From the NCBI GenBank assembly GCA_963712435.1, contig CAVQIB010000025.1, forward strand, positions 21,795-85,794: a DNA stretch of 64,000 bases, written 5' to 3'. The stretch comes from Rhodoplanes sp963712435. Its GTDB lineage: Bacteria > Pseudomonadota > Alphaproteobacteria > Rhizobiales > Xanthobacteraceae. Below, in pieces: positions 22,043 through 30,714 of the stretch. The translations under genes and the position numbers were made by a program. Below the pieces are notes generated by a model. That model was not told where the DNA came from, searched no databases, and worked only from the letters and a program-made list of their open reading frames with translations. Positions within the stretch are counted from its first letter, which is position 1, and each line of letters begins with the position of its first letter.

Positions 22043-22439
22043 CAACAGCTACCCGTGGCCTCCGTATTACGGCCACTTCAAGTTCTTTGAAGAGCGGATG
22101 AAGACGCACAGCCAGATTGCCTCCCTGACCGCGATGGGTGGTGGCCTGTACGAGCTGAAAACGAAGTACGGGAGTATCCTGAAAGTATTTATCTGCGAAT
22201 GCTACTGCTTCGGTACGGCGGAATACATTGAAACCTGGGAGAAGTTGGGTCCCCTCAAGGTCATCTTGATCAACTCAGCGTGGTGCAGCTACACGCCCGA
22301 TGCCAAGCGAACGGCGCGCGACGCGCATGTCGGCCTCTTCAGGATTGGGGACTTTATGTCGGCCTTGAACAAGGCCAAATACTGGGAACATCTGACGGAA
22401 GCGGAAAAAGAGGACTTCCAAAAGCGAGGCTGGCGATGA
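22029..22439 (+). CDS. Unrecognised 136-residue protein (cassette gene 2)
   Basis: Begins MRKHSNSYPWPPYYGHFKFF. The core GGGLYELKTKYGSILKVFIC, then ECYCFGTAEYIETWEKLG and VILINSAWCSYTPDAKRTA, then HVGLFRIGDFMSALN reads as alternating strands and helices. The E-L-K and strand order loosely recall restriction-endonuclease-like folds, but no family is assigned. It overlaps the HNH gene by 14 bases and the nucleotidyltransferase by 4 (ATGA), which implies coordinated translation and a shared function. Confidence 0.7.
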   Translation: MRKHSNSYPWPPYYGHFKFFEERMKTHSQIASLTAMGGGLYELKTKYGSILKVFICECYCFGTAEYIETWEKLGPLKVILINSAWCSYTPDAKRTARDAHVGLFRIGDFMSALNKAKYWEHLTEAEKEDFQKRGWR

Positions 22440-22721
22440 ACCGCTCAGTTCGCGTCTTCGGGTTCGGGAGTCGATTTCACAGCGCCGCCCGGCCGTGACA
22501 TCGACATTTTGATTGTTCACGACGATTGCGGAGCGGAATCCATTCGAGTGGCGATTGCGGTCAAAGGCGCTTTGATGACGGCCCGACCGGAAGCACATGT
22601 CGTGATGCTTTCCGTCGGCGAGGAGAAAGATCTGCAATTCATCAGTCGGAGCGCTGCCCGCCTCTTAGGGCAAGCGACTGCGCAGACGACGCTGACCGAA
22701 CTGTCTGCGTTCTGCGACTAA
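22436..22721 (+). CDS. Minimal nucleotidyltransferase-like protein (cassette gene 3), one frameshift
   Basis: The ATG at 22436 overlaps the previous stop (ATGA). The first frame reads MNRSVRVFGFGSRFHSAARP and stops; after removing one base near 22497 the next frame gives DIDILIVHDDCGAESIRVAI and ends SELSAFCD-like at 22721, about 94 residues. GS followed about eleven residues later by DID is the metal-binding signature of polymerase-beta-type nucleotidyltransferases. It is too short to be a CBASS cyclase. A third acidic residue of the active site is not obvious. Confidence 0.65.
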
Positions 22722-23125
22722 CCTGCGTTCGATCCGACACTGGCGCGAACTCCTTTAGGAGGAGAGGCGACAGCCCCACAGCCCCAGCCGGTCCAATTTC
22801 TTGTGCAAGCCATTCAGCGCGCCAGCGCGCCGGCTTCGTCCGAGTTTTTCCGCACTGACGCTTCGTTGGCTTCATCGCTGTGACAGGGATAATCCCAACA
22901 CAATGAAGCTTATCATTGTTCGGTCTGAGGCACTCAGGTTCGCCGGCTCCATGCGGACCCGAAAACGGCGGCTACCGCCGCGATCACCCGCGCGCGCTCG
23001 CCAAGCGCGTGGAGGTAGATGTGAAGAAAGTTCGCATCATGGGCACGAAGGCGAACCGCTTCGCACGTTCGTAGCCGCTCAAGCGCGAAAGAGGCCGGTT
23101 AAGCGTGCAAAGATCATCGCAGAAG
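22722..23125. other. Intergenic region between the cassette and tRNA-Arg
   Basis: 404 bases with no supported gene. This is the usual position of island remnants downstream of a tRNA 3' end. No copy of the tRNA 3' end was found here. Confidence 0.45.
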
Positions 23126-23202
23126 TGGCGCGCTCGGAGGGATTCGAACCCCCGACCCCCAAATTCGAAGTCTGGTGCTCTATCCAGCTGAGCTACGAGC
23201 GC
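23126..23202 (-). tRNA. tRNA-Arg (anticodon TCG)
   Basis: 77 bases including an encoded CCA. Acceptor GCGCTCG pairs with CGAGCGC, followed by discriminator G. The D arm is GCTC..GAGC, the anticodon arm is CCAGA-CTTCGAA-TTTGG with anticodon TCG, and the T arm contains GTTCGAATCCC. The 3' end points towards the HNH cassette. Confidence 0.95.
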
Positions 23203-23528
23203 CCGCATTGCGCAAGGTCTTGATCGCGCCTTTTCCTCACCTGCGTCAACCCCAACCCCCGGCCTGGAAGGCCGCATCCGCCGCGGCGGCCCGCCGGAAT
23301 TATTGCGCCCCACCAAACCGTCGCATCGTCGCCCATCGCCGCGAGCGTTGCGCGTCGATCGCGAGCGCGCGCCCAAGCGGGGCTTGGCAAGCGCCCCCGC
23401 CCGCCGGAGGTCCGTTCCGGGACGTCCGTTGCAGCGTTGGAGGGGAGGGGGTGCAGCCACACGGCGCTGCTATAATGCGCCGTGGCAAAGCTGGCCGGCG
23501 GCGGTCGCCGGAAGCGAGGAGGACGACG
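23203..23528. other. Intergenic region, divergent promoter area
   Basis: 326 bases between tRNA-Arg (leftward) and the formaldehyde dehydrogenase (rightward). Open frames are GC-rich shadows. It must hold both promoters; a strong GAGGAGG ribosome-binding site lies just before 23529. Confidence 0.5.
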
Positions 23529-24638
23529 ATGGATGTGCGCGCGGCGGTGGCGTTCGAGGCGGGCAAGCCGCTCGAGGTGACGACGGTCAGGCTCGAGGGT
23601 CCGCGGGCCGGCGAGGTCATGGTCGAGATCAAGGCGACCGGCATCTGCCACACCGACGAATACACGCTCTCCGGCAAGGACCCCGAAGGCCTGTTTCCCG
23701 CGATCCTCGGGCACGAGGGCGCGGGCGTTGTCGTCGAGATCGGGCCGGGCGTCACCTCGGTGCGGCCGGGCGACCATGTCATCCCGCTCTACACGCCGGA
23801 ATGCCGCGAATGCGAATACTGCCTCTCGCGCAAGACCAATCTCTGCCAGAAAATCCGCGCGACGCAGGGCGCGGGCGTGATGCCGGACGGCACGTCGCGC
23901 TTCTCGTTCGAGGGCCGCAAGCTGCACCACTATATGGGCACATCGACCTTCGCCAATTTCACGGTGCTGCCGGACATCGCGGTCGCGAAAATCCGCGAGG
24001 ACGCGCCGTTCGACAAGGTCTGCTACATCGGCTGCGGGGTGACGACCGGCATCGGCGCGGTGATCAACACGGCGAAGGTGACCCCGGGCGCCAACTGCGT
24101 CGTGTTCGGGCTCGGCGGCATCGGCCTCAATGTCGTGCAGGGCTTGCGGCTCGCCGGCGCCGACATGATCGTCGGCGTCGACCTCAATCCGGAGAAGAAG
24201 GCGTGGGGCGAGCGCTTCGGCATGACGCATTTCGTCAACCCGAAGGAGGTGGGCGGCGATCTCGTTGCGCATCTCGTCGAACTCACCAAGGGCGGCGCCG
24301 ACTACAGTTTCGAGTGCATCGGCAATGTCGAGCTGATGCGCGCGGCGCTCGAATGCTGCCACAAGGGCTGGGGCGAGAGCGTCATCATCGGCGTCGCGCC
24401 GGCCGGCGCGGAAATCCGCACGCGCCCGTTCCAGCTCGTCACCGGGCGGGTCTGGCGCGGCTCCGCCTTCGGCGGCGCGCGCGGGCGCACGGACGTGCCG
24501 AAGATCGTCGACTGGTACATGGAAGGCAAGATCGAGATCGATCCGATGATCACGCATGTGATGCCCTTGTCCGACATCAACAAGGCATTCGATCTGATGC
24601 ACGAGGGCCAGTCGATCCGCAGCGTGGTGACGTTTTGA
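23529..24638 (+). CDS. S-(hydroxymethyl)glutathione dehydrogenase / class III alcohol dehydrogenase
   Basis: 369 residues, zinc-dependent. Catalytic zinc ligands appear in TGICHTDEYTLSGKDPEG, GHEGAG and the later Cys of GCGVTTG. The structural zinc lobe has four Cys in PECRECEYCLSRKTNLCQ. The NAD site is FGLGGIGLNVVQG. It oxidises the spontaneous formaldehyde-glutathione adduct and also reduces S-nitrosoglutathione. GAGGAGG precedes the ATG. No S-formylglutathione hydrolase or methanol oxidation gene is adjacent. Confidence 0.95.
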   Translation: MDVRAAVAFEAGKPLEVTTVRLEGPRAGEVMVEIKATGICHTDEYTLSGKDPEGLFPAILGHEGAGVVVEIGPGVTSVRPGDHVIPLYTPECRECEYCLSRKTNLCQKIRATQGAGVMPDGTSRFSFEGRKLHHYMGTSTFANFTVLPDIAVAKIREDAPFDKVCYIGCGVTTGIGAVINTAKVTPGANCVVFGLGGIGLNVVQGLRLAGADMIVGVDLNPEKKAWGERFGMTHFVNPKEVGGDLVAHLVELTKGGADYSFECIGNVELMRAALECCHKGWGESVIIGVAPAGAEIRTRPFQLVTGRVWRGSAFGGARGRTDVPKIVDWYMEGKIEIDPMITHVMPLSDINKAFDLMHEGQSIRSVVTF

Positions 24639-24832
24639 AAGAACGTCGACTTAGTCTTTAGTATCGGCTGCGCATCCGCAAAAGCGAATACCAGCCATTC
24701 GTCATTAGCAACCCAAACGTGATCTAGCTCACTGCCACTGCTTTTGAAGGGAGTTAGCCTTGCTTTCAAAATTGAGGGATCGGGCTGGCCTCGCCGGAGA
24801 CCCGCCGCCCTCATGGAAGGCAGGAGGCTCTC

Positions 24833-25066
24833 ATGTCAACGCGCCTTTGGCGGCCGGCTTTCTTGTTTGTCATCGCAGCGGTTGCTGCTGTCGCTCTGCT
24901 TGCTCCGCATCGCGTCGCCACCACGACCGTGCATCGCGACAGCTTGGTCGTGCCCGCAATTCAGCAGACGGCGATGCCCGTGGATATGCTGACGATCGTG
25001 CCGGCCGAAGCTCATCGCGACGTGACCGATTTGCGCATGTTGGTCGGCGATCAGTCGGCCGATTGA
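24833..25066 (+). CDS. Small exported or membrane-anchored protein
   Basis: 77 residues with AGGAGG upstream. The N-terminal hydrophobic segment RPAFLFVIAAVAAVALLAP is a signal peptide or single anchor; the rest is a short polar tail. No family is recognised. Confidence 0.6.
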   Translation: MSTRLWRPAFLFVIAAVAAVALLAPHRVATTTVHRDSLVVPAIQQTAMPVDMLTIVPAEAHRDVTDLRMLVGDQSAD

Positions 25067-25178
25067 GCAAGGCCTATCTGCACTCGTTCCGTCCCGTCCG
25101 CGCCGTTCAGTTCTGTAGCCCTGGAACGCGGCTCGTCGTCCCGAGTTACTCGAAGCGGGAGCAGGCGAGCGGGCGGCG

Positions 25179-26099
25179 ATGACGGCGGAAGCGGCGGGCG
25201 ATGAAATTCTCGATTGCCTGATTGTGGGCGGCGGGCCGGCCGGTCTGACCGCCGCCATCTATCTGGCGCGATTCCGCCGCCGCGTGCTCCTGGTCGACGC
25301 CGGCGCGAGTCGCGCGGCTCTGATTCCTGAGTCTCATAACTATCCCGGATTTGCCGGCGGCATTTCCGGCAATGCGCTGCTCATGCGGCTGCGCGATCAG
25401 GCCGAGCTGTACGGCGTGACGCTCCGCAAGGGTGAAGTCGGCGCGCTCGAGCAAGACGCTGCCGGCTTGCGCGCCGCGATCGGCTCGCATTCCGTGCGCG
25501 CCCGCAAAGTCCTGCTCGCCACCGGCATTATCGACGGCAGCCCGGACCTTCCCGCGCTCGATTGGCTGGTCGGCAGCGCGCGGGTGCGCTACTGCCCGGT
25601 CTGCGACGCCTACGAGGCGACGGACAAGCGCATCGCGGTGCTTGGACCCGTCCATCATGCCTTGAAGAAGGCGTTGTTTCTGCGCACCTACAGCAAAACC
25701 GTGCTGCTGCTGGCGCTGGGCTCGGACGTCGCGCTCGGCGGCGACGAACGGCGCGCCTTGCAAGCCGCCGGGATCGCCGCGCCGCGTGCGCCGGTCGTCG
25801 AGCTGTTTCCCGACGGCGAGCTTATTGTCGCCGTGACCGCGGCGGGCGAGCGGATCGAGGCGGATGTGCTCTATCCCGCCATGGGAGCGACGGTGCGCTC
25901 CGATCTCGCAATCGGCCTCGGCGCCGCCTGCAATGTGAATGGCTGTCTGTTTGTCGACGACCATCTGCGCACGTCGGTCGACAACCTCTATGCCGCCGGT
26001 GACGTGACGACCGACCTGCACCAGATCAGCGTCGCCACCGGCCATGCCGCGATCGCCGCAACCGACATCCACAATGCGCTGCCGCCGAACTATCGGTGA
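25179..26099 (+). CDS. FAD-dependent NAD(P) oxidoreductase, thioredoxin-reductase-like
   Basis: 306 residues. FAD motif CLIVGGGPAGLTAAIYLARF, NYPGFAGGISG, a YCPVCDAYE segment in place of the redox CATC of thioredoxin reductase, and the C-terminal FAD motif LYAAGDVTTDLHQISVATGH. The CxxC spacing is kept, so disulfide chemistry is possible. The NAD(P) site (VLGPVHHALKKALF) lacks the canonical GGGxxA. The physiological substrate is unknown. Confidence 0.85.
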   Translation: MTAEAAGDEILDCLIVGGGPAGLTAAIYLARFRRRVLLVDAGASRAALIPESHNYPGFAGGISGNALLMRLRDQAELYGVTLRKGEVGALEQDAAGLRAAIGSHSVRARKVLLATGIIDGSPDLPALDWLVGSARVRYCPVCDAYEATDKRIAVLGPVHHALKKALFLRTYSKTVLLLALGSDVALGGDERRALQAAGIAAPRAPVVELFPDGELIVAVTAAGERIEADVLYPAMGATVRSDLAIGLGAACNVNGCLFVDDHLRTSVDNLYAAGDVTTDLHQISVATGHAAIAATDIHNALPPNYR

Positions 26100-26190
26100 G
26101 ACCGCGTCACGGCGACCGACTCGCGAACTAGTGTCTTTCCTTCTTGCAGCTTTTGATTGAATCCTGTCTCGGGCCTTCGAGAGGGGCGTC

Positions 26191-27300
26191 ATGAAGCTCG
26201 CATCCTACAATATCGAAAACCTTTTCCAGCGCGCTCGCGTGCTCAACCTGGCCACCTGGGAGGAGGGCCGCGACGTCCTGCAATGGCAGGCGGAGCTGAA
26301 CCGCATTCTCGGAAAGGCAAAATACAGCGCCGCAGACAAGAACAAGATCATCGATCTGATGCAGAAGCTTCACATCGACAGGAAAGACGATGGCAGCCCC
26401 TTCGTCGTCCTGCGGCAAAATCGGGGGGACCTCGTCAGAAGGCCCAGGAAAGGCCCCATCGAGATCGTCGCCAACGGCCGCAGCGACTGGATCGGCTGGA
26501 TCGATGTCAAGTACGAAGAGGTCGACGAGACCGCGACGCGCAATACGGCCCGGGTCATCCACGACATTGACGCGGACATTCTCGGGGTGGTCGAGGCCGA
26601 AAGCCGCCCCGCCCTGGTTCGTTTTTCCGATAACGTGATCAAGGCAGTCGGGGGAACGCCCTACGAGCATGTGATGCTGATCGACGGAAATGACGAACGC
26701 GGCATCGATGTCGCAGTCATGACCCGGAAGCACTATTCGATCACATCGATCTGCAGCCACGTCGACGATGCGGACGAGGACGGTCGGATATTCAGTCGCG
26801 ATTGCGCGCAATACGAGATCAGGACGCCCCAAGGCAATACGCTCGTCGTCCTGATCAACCACCTCAAGAGCAAGGGTTTCGGGTCGCAGGGCTCTTCCAA
26901 CGCACGGCGCGAACGGCAGGCGCGTCGCGTCAAGAAGATCTACGACGATCTCCTCAAAAAGCACGAGTTCATCGCCGTCCTAGGCGATCTGAACGATACG
27001 CCGTCAAGCGCGGCCCTGGCGGCGCTGACGCAAGACCCGAAGCTCCGGGACATCAGCGCGCATCCGAGTTTCGACGACGGCGGCCGTCCCGGGACTTTCG
27101 GAAACGCCACCGCGTCGAGCAAGATCGACTACATTCTGCTGTCTCCCGCGCTTTTCGCGCGAACGAGAGCAGGCGGCATTTTTCGCATGGGAGTGTGGGG
27201 CGGGAAGAACGGAACGCTTTTCCCCCATTATCCCGAAATCACCAAGCCGAGCGAAGCGGCGTCCGACCACGCAGCAATCTGGGCGGAAATCGACCTCTGA
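26191..27300 (+). CDS. Endonuclease/exonuclease/phosphatase family protein
   Basis: 369 residues. LASYNIENLFQ opens the fold, DILGVVEAES carries the metal-binding Glu, then LINHLKSKG, VLGDLNDTPSS and the C-terminal SDHAAIWAEI supply the His/Asp residues of the DNase I-like active site. Without a signal peptide it is probably cytoplasmic. The substrate (DNA, phosphodiester or lipid headgroup) is not predicted. GAGAGGGG precedes the ATG. Confidence 0.85.
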   Translation: MKLASYNIENLFQRARVLNLATWEEGRDVLQWQAELNRILGKAKYSAADKNKIIDLMQKLHIDRKDDGSPFVVLRQNRGDLVRRPRKGPIEIVANGRSDWIGWIDVKYEEVDETATRNTARVIHDIDADILGVVEAESRPALVRFSDNVIKAVGGTPYEHVMLIDGNDERGIDVAVMTRKHYSITSICSHVDDADEDGRIFSRDCAQYEIRTPQGNTLVVLINHLKSKGFGSQGSSNARRERQARRVKKIYDDLLKKHEFIAVLGDLNDTPSSAALAALTQDPKLRDISAHPSFDDGGRPGTFGNATASSKIDYILLSPALFARTRAGGIFRMGVWGGKNGTLFPHYPEITKPSEAASDHAAIWAEIDL

Positions 27301-27424
27301 GGGATCCGCCTTGCAATGGTTCGCGGTGTCGCTGCAGTATAAGCCTTAGCCACGCAGACTTTCGCAATAGCCGGCAGCCGGAAATCAATACCGGCGCCAT
27401 TGGCGTGGCCGGGAGAACGCCAAA

Positions 27425-28405
27425 ATGCATTGGAAAGTCGTCAGCCTATGGACGCTTGCTGCGTTAGCGATCCTTTGTCTTGCCGCGCGGCCAGCCGAAG
27501 CGCAGGCATGGCCGCAGCGGCCGATCATCGTCGTCGTGCCATTCCCGGCGGGCGGCGGCACCGATGCGTTTGCCCGGCCGCTCGCCGCTCAGCTTGACGC
27601 TCAGCTTGGCGCCCGCGTGCTGATCGAGAACCGGGGCGGCGCAGGCGGCACGATCGGTGCGTCCGCGGCCGCGAAGGCGACGCCCGATGGATACACCTTC
27701 TTCATCGGCGGGGCGCACCACGCCATTGCGCCGTCGCTCTATCCCAAGCTCGACTACGATATCGAGAAGGACTTCGTTCCGATCGGCATGATTGCGCTTC
27801 CGCCCCAGGTCGTGGTGGTGAATCCGGGCAAGGTCGCGGCCAAGACGCTTGCCGAATTGATCGAATACGCCCGCGCCAACCCCGGCAAATTGACCTACGC
27901 CTCGGCAGGGACCGGGACTACCCATCACCTCGCCGGCGAACTCTTCAAGATGCTGACCAAGACGAGCATCCTGCACATCCCATATCGCGGCGCCGGGCCC
28001 GCGGTCGCCGATCTTGTCGCCGGCCATGTGGATCTCATGTTCGACGGGCTCGGGTCGTCGGCTGCGCAGATCAGCGGCGGACATTTCCGTGCGCTTGCAG
28101 TCGCCGCGCCGAAGCGGGCGTCCGCCTTCCCGGATGTTCCGACCGCGATGGAAGCGGGCCTGCCGGCCTACGAGGTCGCGACCTGGTACGCGATGTGGGC
28201 GCCGAAGAGCACGCCGCCCGAGATCGTCGAGCGCATGCGCAAGGCCGTGCAGGAGGCGCTTGCGACGCCCGTCATCAAGGATGCATGGGAGCGCAATGGC
28301 TCCGAAGTTCCGGTGCTGATGGGTCCGGAGTTCGGGAAATTCCTGACGGCGGAGGTGGCGCGGTGGGCAAAGGTCGTCCAGGACGCCGGCATCAAGCTCG
28401 AGTGA
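27425..28405 (+). CDS. Tripartite tricarboxylate transporter substrate-binding protein (Bug/TctC)
   Basis: 326 residues with a signal peptide (VSLWTLAALAILCLAARPAEA). Family marks are WPQRPIIVVVPFPAGGGTD, LGARVLIENRGGAGGTIG and TYASAGTGTTHHLAGELF. It binds a carboxylate-type solute in the periplasm. No TctA/TctB membrane genes are nearby, so it is an orphan binding protein, which is common in this family. Confidence 0.93.
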   Translation: MHWKVVSLWTLAALAILCLAARPAEAQAWPQRPIIVVVPFPAGGGTDAFARPLAAQLDAQLGARVLIENRGGAGGTIGASAAAKATPDGYTFFIGGAHHAIAPSLYPKLDYDIEKDFVPIGMIALPPQVVVVNPGKVAAKTLAELIEYARANPGKLTYASAGTGTTHHLAGELFKMLTKTSILHIPYRGAGPAVADLVAGHVDLMFDGLGSSAAQISGGHFRALAVAAPKRASAFPDVPTAMEAGLPAYEVATWYAMWAPKSTPPEIVERMRKAVQEALATPVIKDAWERNGSEVPVLMGPEFGKFLTAEVARWAKVVQDAGIKLE

Positions 28406-28493
28406 CCGCGCGCCGGCTCAAAACGCCCGCGACACGGGTTCGGTAACGACTGGCTCGGTCGGACAGGGCGCAGCCGTCGCAGCCGGGCGGCGG

Positions 28494-29501
28494 TCAAAAC
28501 TCGATGCAGACCTTGCCGAAGTGGCGGCCGCTTTTGAGGTATTCAAGCGCTGCGCGCAGCTCCGCGAACGGGAAAACCCGGTCGATCACCGGGCGCACCT
28601 CGTGATGCGCGATGGCGCGCAGCATCGCGGCGAACTGGTCGCGATTGCCGACGATCACGGGCTGCAGGCGGATATATTTTGCGATCAGGATCGGGATGTG
28701 CAGCGCGTGCTTGGCCCCGCTGACGACGCCGATCACGCTCACCGACCCGCCGACCCGCACCGCGCGGAACGACTGCGACAGCGTCTGTGCGCCCCCGGTA
28801 TCGACGACGAGGTCCACTCCCTCGCCGGCGAGCGTGTAGGCCGTCTGTCCCCAGGTCGGATCCTCTCGGTAATTGAGAAGATGCCGCGCCCCGAGCGTGC
28901 GCAGCCGTTCGAGTTTTTCCGTCGTGGACGAGGTCGCGACGACCGCAGCGCCGGCGAGCGCTGCAAATTGAATCGCGAACAGGGCGACGCCGCCCGACCC
29001 CTGCGTGAGCACGGCATGGCTCGGATTGATCGCATGCTGTTCGATGACCGCGACCCAGGCGGTGAGCGCCGCGCAGGGCAGGGTGGCGGCCTCGGCATAA
29101 TCGAGATGCGGCGGGATCGGCAGGATCGCATCCTCGCCGAACACGCGGTACTCGCAGGCGACCCCGTCGACGGACGCGCCCAGATTGAGGGCGAGCCGCT
29201 CTGCGTTCGGCGGCCCGCTCCGCCAGCCGGGGAAGAAGCAGCCGACGACGCGATCGCCCGCGCGCCAGCGCGTCACGCCCTCGCCGAGTTCGACGATTTC
29301 GCCGGCTCCGTCGGAGAGCGGAACGAGGTCGCTCCGCTTCTGCTGCGAGCCGTACCCGCCCTCGATGGCGATGAGATCGCGGTAATTGAGCGAGGCGGCG
29401 CGCAGCCGCACCAACACCTCGCCCGCACGCGGACGCGGCTCCGGCCGCTCGATGATCTTCAGATGGTGGAACCCCAGGGGTTCTGCGACGGCGACCTTCA
29501 C
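28494..29501 (-). CDS. Zinc-type alcohol dehydrogenase/quinone oxidoreductase-like enzyme (MDR family)
   Basis: 335 residues of the medium-chain dehydrogenase/reductase fold. AASLNYRDLIAIEGGYG, LSDGAGEIVELGEGV, TQGSGGVALFAIQFAA (NAD(P) site) and GARHLLNYREDPTWG are visible. The catalytic-zinc Cys/His and the four-Cys lobe are missing, so it is closer to the zinc-free quinone oxidoreductase branch. It is convergent with the Bug gene and divergent from the BtuF-like gene. Confidence 0.85.
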   Translation of the reverse strand: MKVAVAEPLGFHHLKIIERPEPRPRAGEVLVRLRAASLNYRDLIAIEGGYGSQQKRSDLVPLSDGAGEIVELGEGVTRWRAGDRVVGCFFPGWRSGPPNAERLALNLGASVDGVACEYRVFGEDAILPIPPHLDYAEAATLPCAALTAWVAVIEQHAINPSHAVLTQGSGGVALFAIQFAALAGAAVVATSSTTEKLERLRTLGARHLLNYREDPTWGQTAYTLAGEGVDLVVDTGGAQTLSQSFRAVRVGGSVSVIGVVSGAKHALHIPILIAKYIRLQPVIVGNRDQFAAMLRAIAHHEVRPVIDRVFPFAELRAALEYLKSGRHFGKVCIEF

Positions 29502-29757
29502 GTTCGATCCATGGATGCTGTCGGGAATGGGTTCAGCGCGAAGGGTTCAGCATGCGCCCGCGCGCCGCGGGCGGCAAGACGACGCCCGATGTGAAGCGCC
29601 GGCCTATGCGCTCCGCCGGCCCGTGGCCATAGATCGAGGTGAGCTCATCGCGGGCGCGCCGAACGCGAGCCGAAATCCACGCGCATGCGTTAGGGTGCCG
29701 TGGATCCTGGGTAACCTCGCGGGGCTCGGGGTTCCGGAGAGAGGATGAGGAGGGTCC

Positions 29758-30546
29758 ATGTTTCCGCCGCAGCGGATCGTCTGCCTGACCGAGGAGACCG
29801 TCGAGACGCTCTACCTGCTCGGCGAGGATGCGCGCATCGTCGGGGTCTCCGGCTTCGCCGTGCGCCCGCCGCAGGTGCGCCGCGAGAAGCCGCGCGTCTC
29901 GGCTTTCACGAGCGCCGACATCGACGGGATTCTCGCGCTCGCGCCGGACCTCGTGCTGACCTATTCCGATATGCAGGCCGACATCGCGGCGCAACTGATC
30001 AGGCGCGGCGTCGCCGTGCACGCCTTCAACCATCACGACCTCGCCGGCATATTCGACATGATCCGGATGGTCGGCGCGATGGTCGGCGCAGGGGAGAAGG
30101 CCGAGGCGCTTGCCCGCGAGTACGAGCGCAGGCTCGGCGCGCTCGGGCCGCCGCCGGCGGGCCGGCGGCCGCGCGTGTTCTTCGAGGAATGGTACGAGCC
30201 GATCATCGCCGGCAGCCGCTGGGTCTCCGAGCTGATCGAGGCCGCGGGCGGCGCGGATGTGTTCGCCGACAAGGCGCGGAACAAGGCGGGCAAGGATCGC
30301 ATCGTCTCGCCGGAGGACGTGATCGCGGCCGCCCCCGACCTCATTATCGGATCGTGGTGCGGCAAGAAATTCGCGCCGGAACGGGTCAAGGCGCGGCCCG
30401 GCTTTGCGGCGGTTCCGGCGGTTCAGAGCGACCGGCTGTACGAGATCAATTCGACGCTGATCCTGCAGCCGGGTCCGGCGGCTTTGACGGACGGGCTCGA
30501 CGCCCTCCGGCAGATCATCGCGCGTTGTGCGGAGCAGAGCCGGTAA
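29758..30546 (+). CDS. BtuF-like ABC transporter substrate-binding protein without a signal peptide
   Basis: 262 residues. RIVCLTEETVETLYLLGEDA, then GVSGFA, LALAPDLVLTYSD and PEDVIAAAPDLIIGSWCGKK are typical of the cobalamin/iron-siderophore binding fold. The protein starts directly with the mature fold, with no leader. GAGGAGG precedes the ATG, so the start looks right. It may act in the cytoplasm, as other cobalamin-binding relatives appear to. No permease or ATPase gene is close. Confidence 0.82.
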   Translation: MFPPQRIVCLTEETVETLYLLGEDARIVGVSGFAVRPPQVRREKPRVSAFTSADIDGILALAPDLVLTYSDMQADIAAQLIRRGVAVHAFNHHDLAGIFDMIRMVGAMVGAGEKAEALAREYERRLGALGPPPAGRRPRVFFEEWYEPIIAGSRWVSELIEAAGGADVFADKARNKAGKDRIVSPEDVIAAAPDLIIGSWCGKKFAPERVKARPGFAAVPAVQSDRLYEINSTLILQPGPAALTDGLDALRQIIARCAEQSR

Positions 30547-30714
30547 CCGGCGTTAATGATCGATCAATGCATGTTAAGTGGTTCGTAACGGCCCTGGGCC
30601 GAGACTGCATATGCGCCCTTGCCCGATGTCGGGCGATCGAGGGCGGCCGCCGCGCCGGAAGCCCCTTGAACAGCAAGCATTTGACCTTCCGCGCGGCTCA
30701 GGCCTAATCAGGAG

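Noticed and set aside
21332..22721. Type II-like CBASS with an HNH effector
   Set aside because: The nucleotidyltransferase is too small for a CD-NTase and the HNH protein has no SAVED-like domain.
29502..29757. Cobalamin riboswitch upstream of the BtuF-like gene
   Set aside because: No B12-box-like conserved sequence could be found in the leader.
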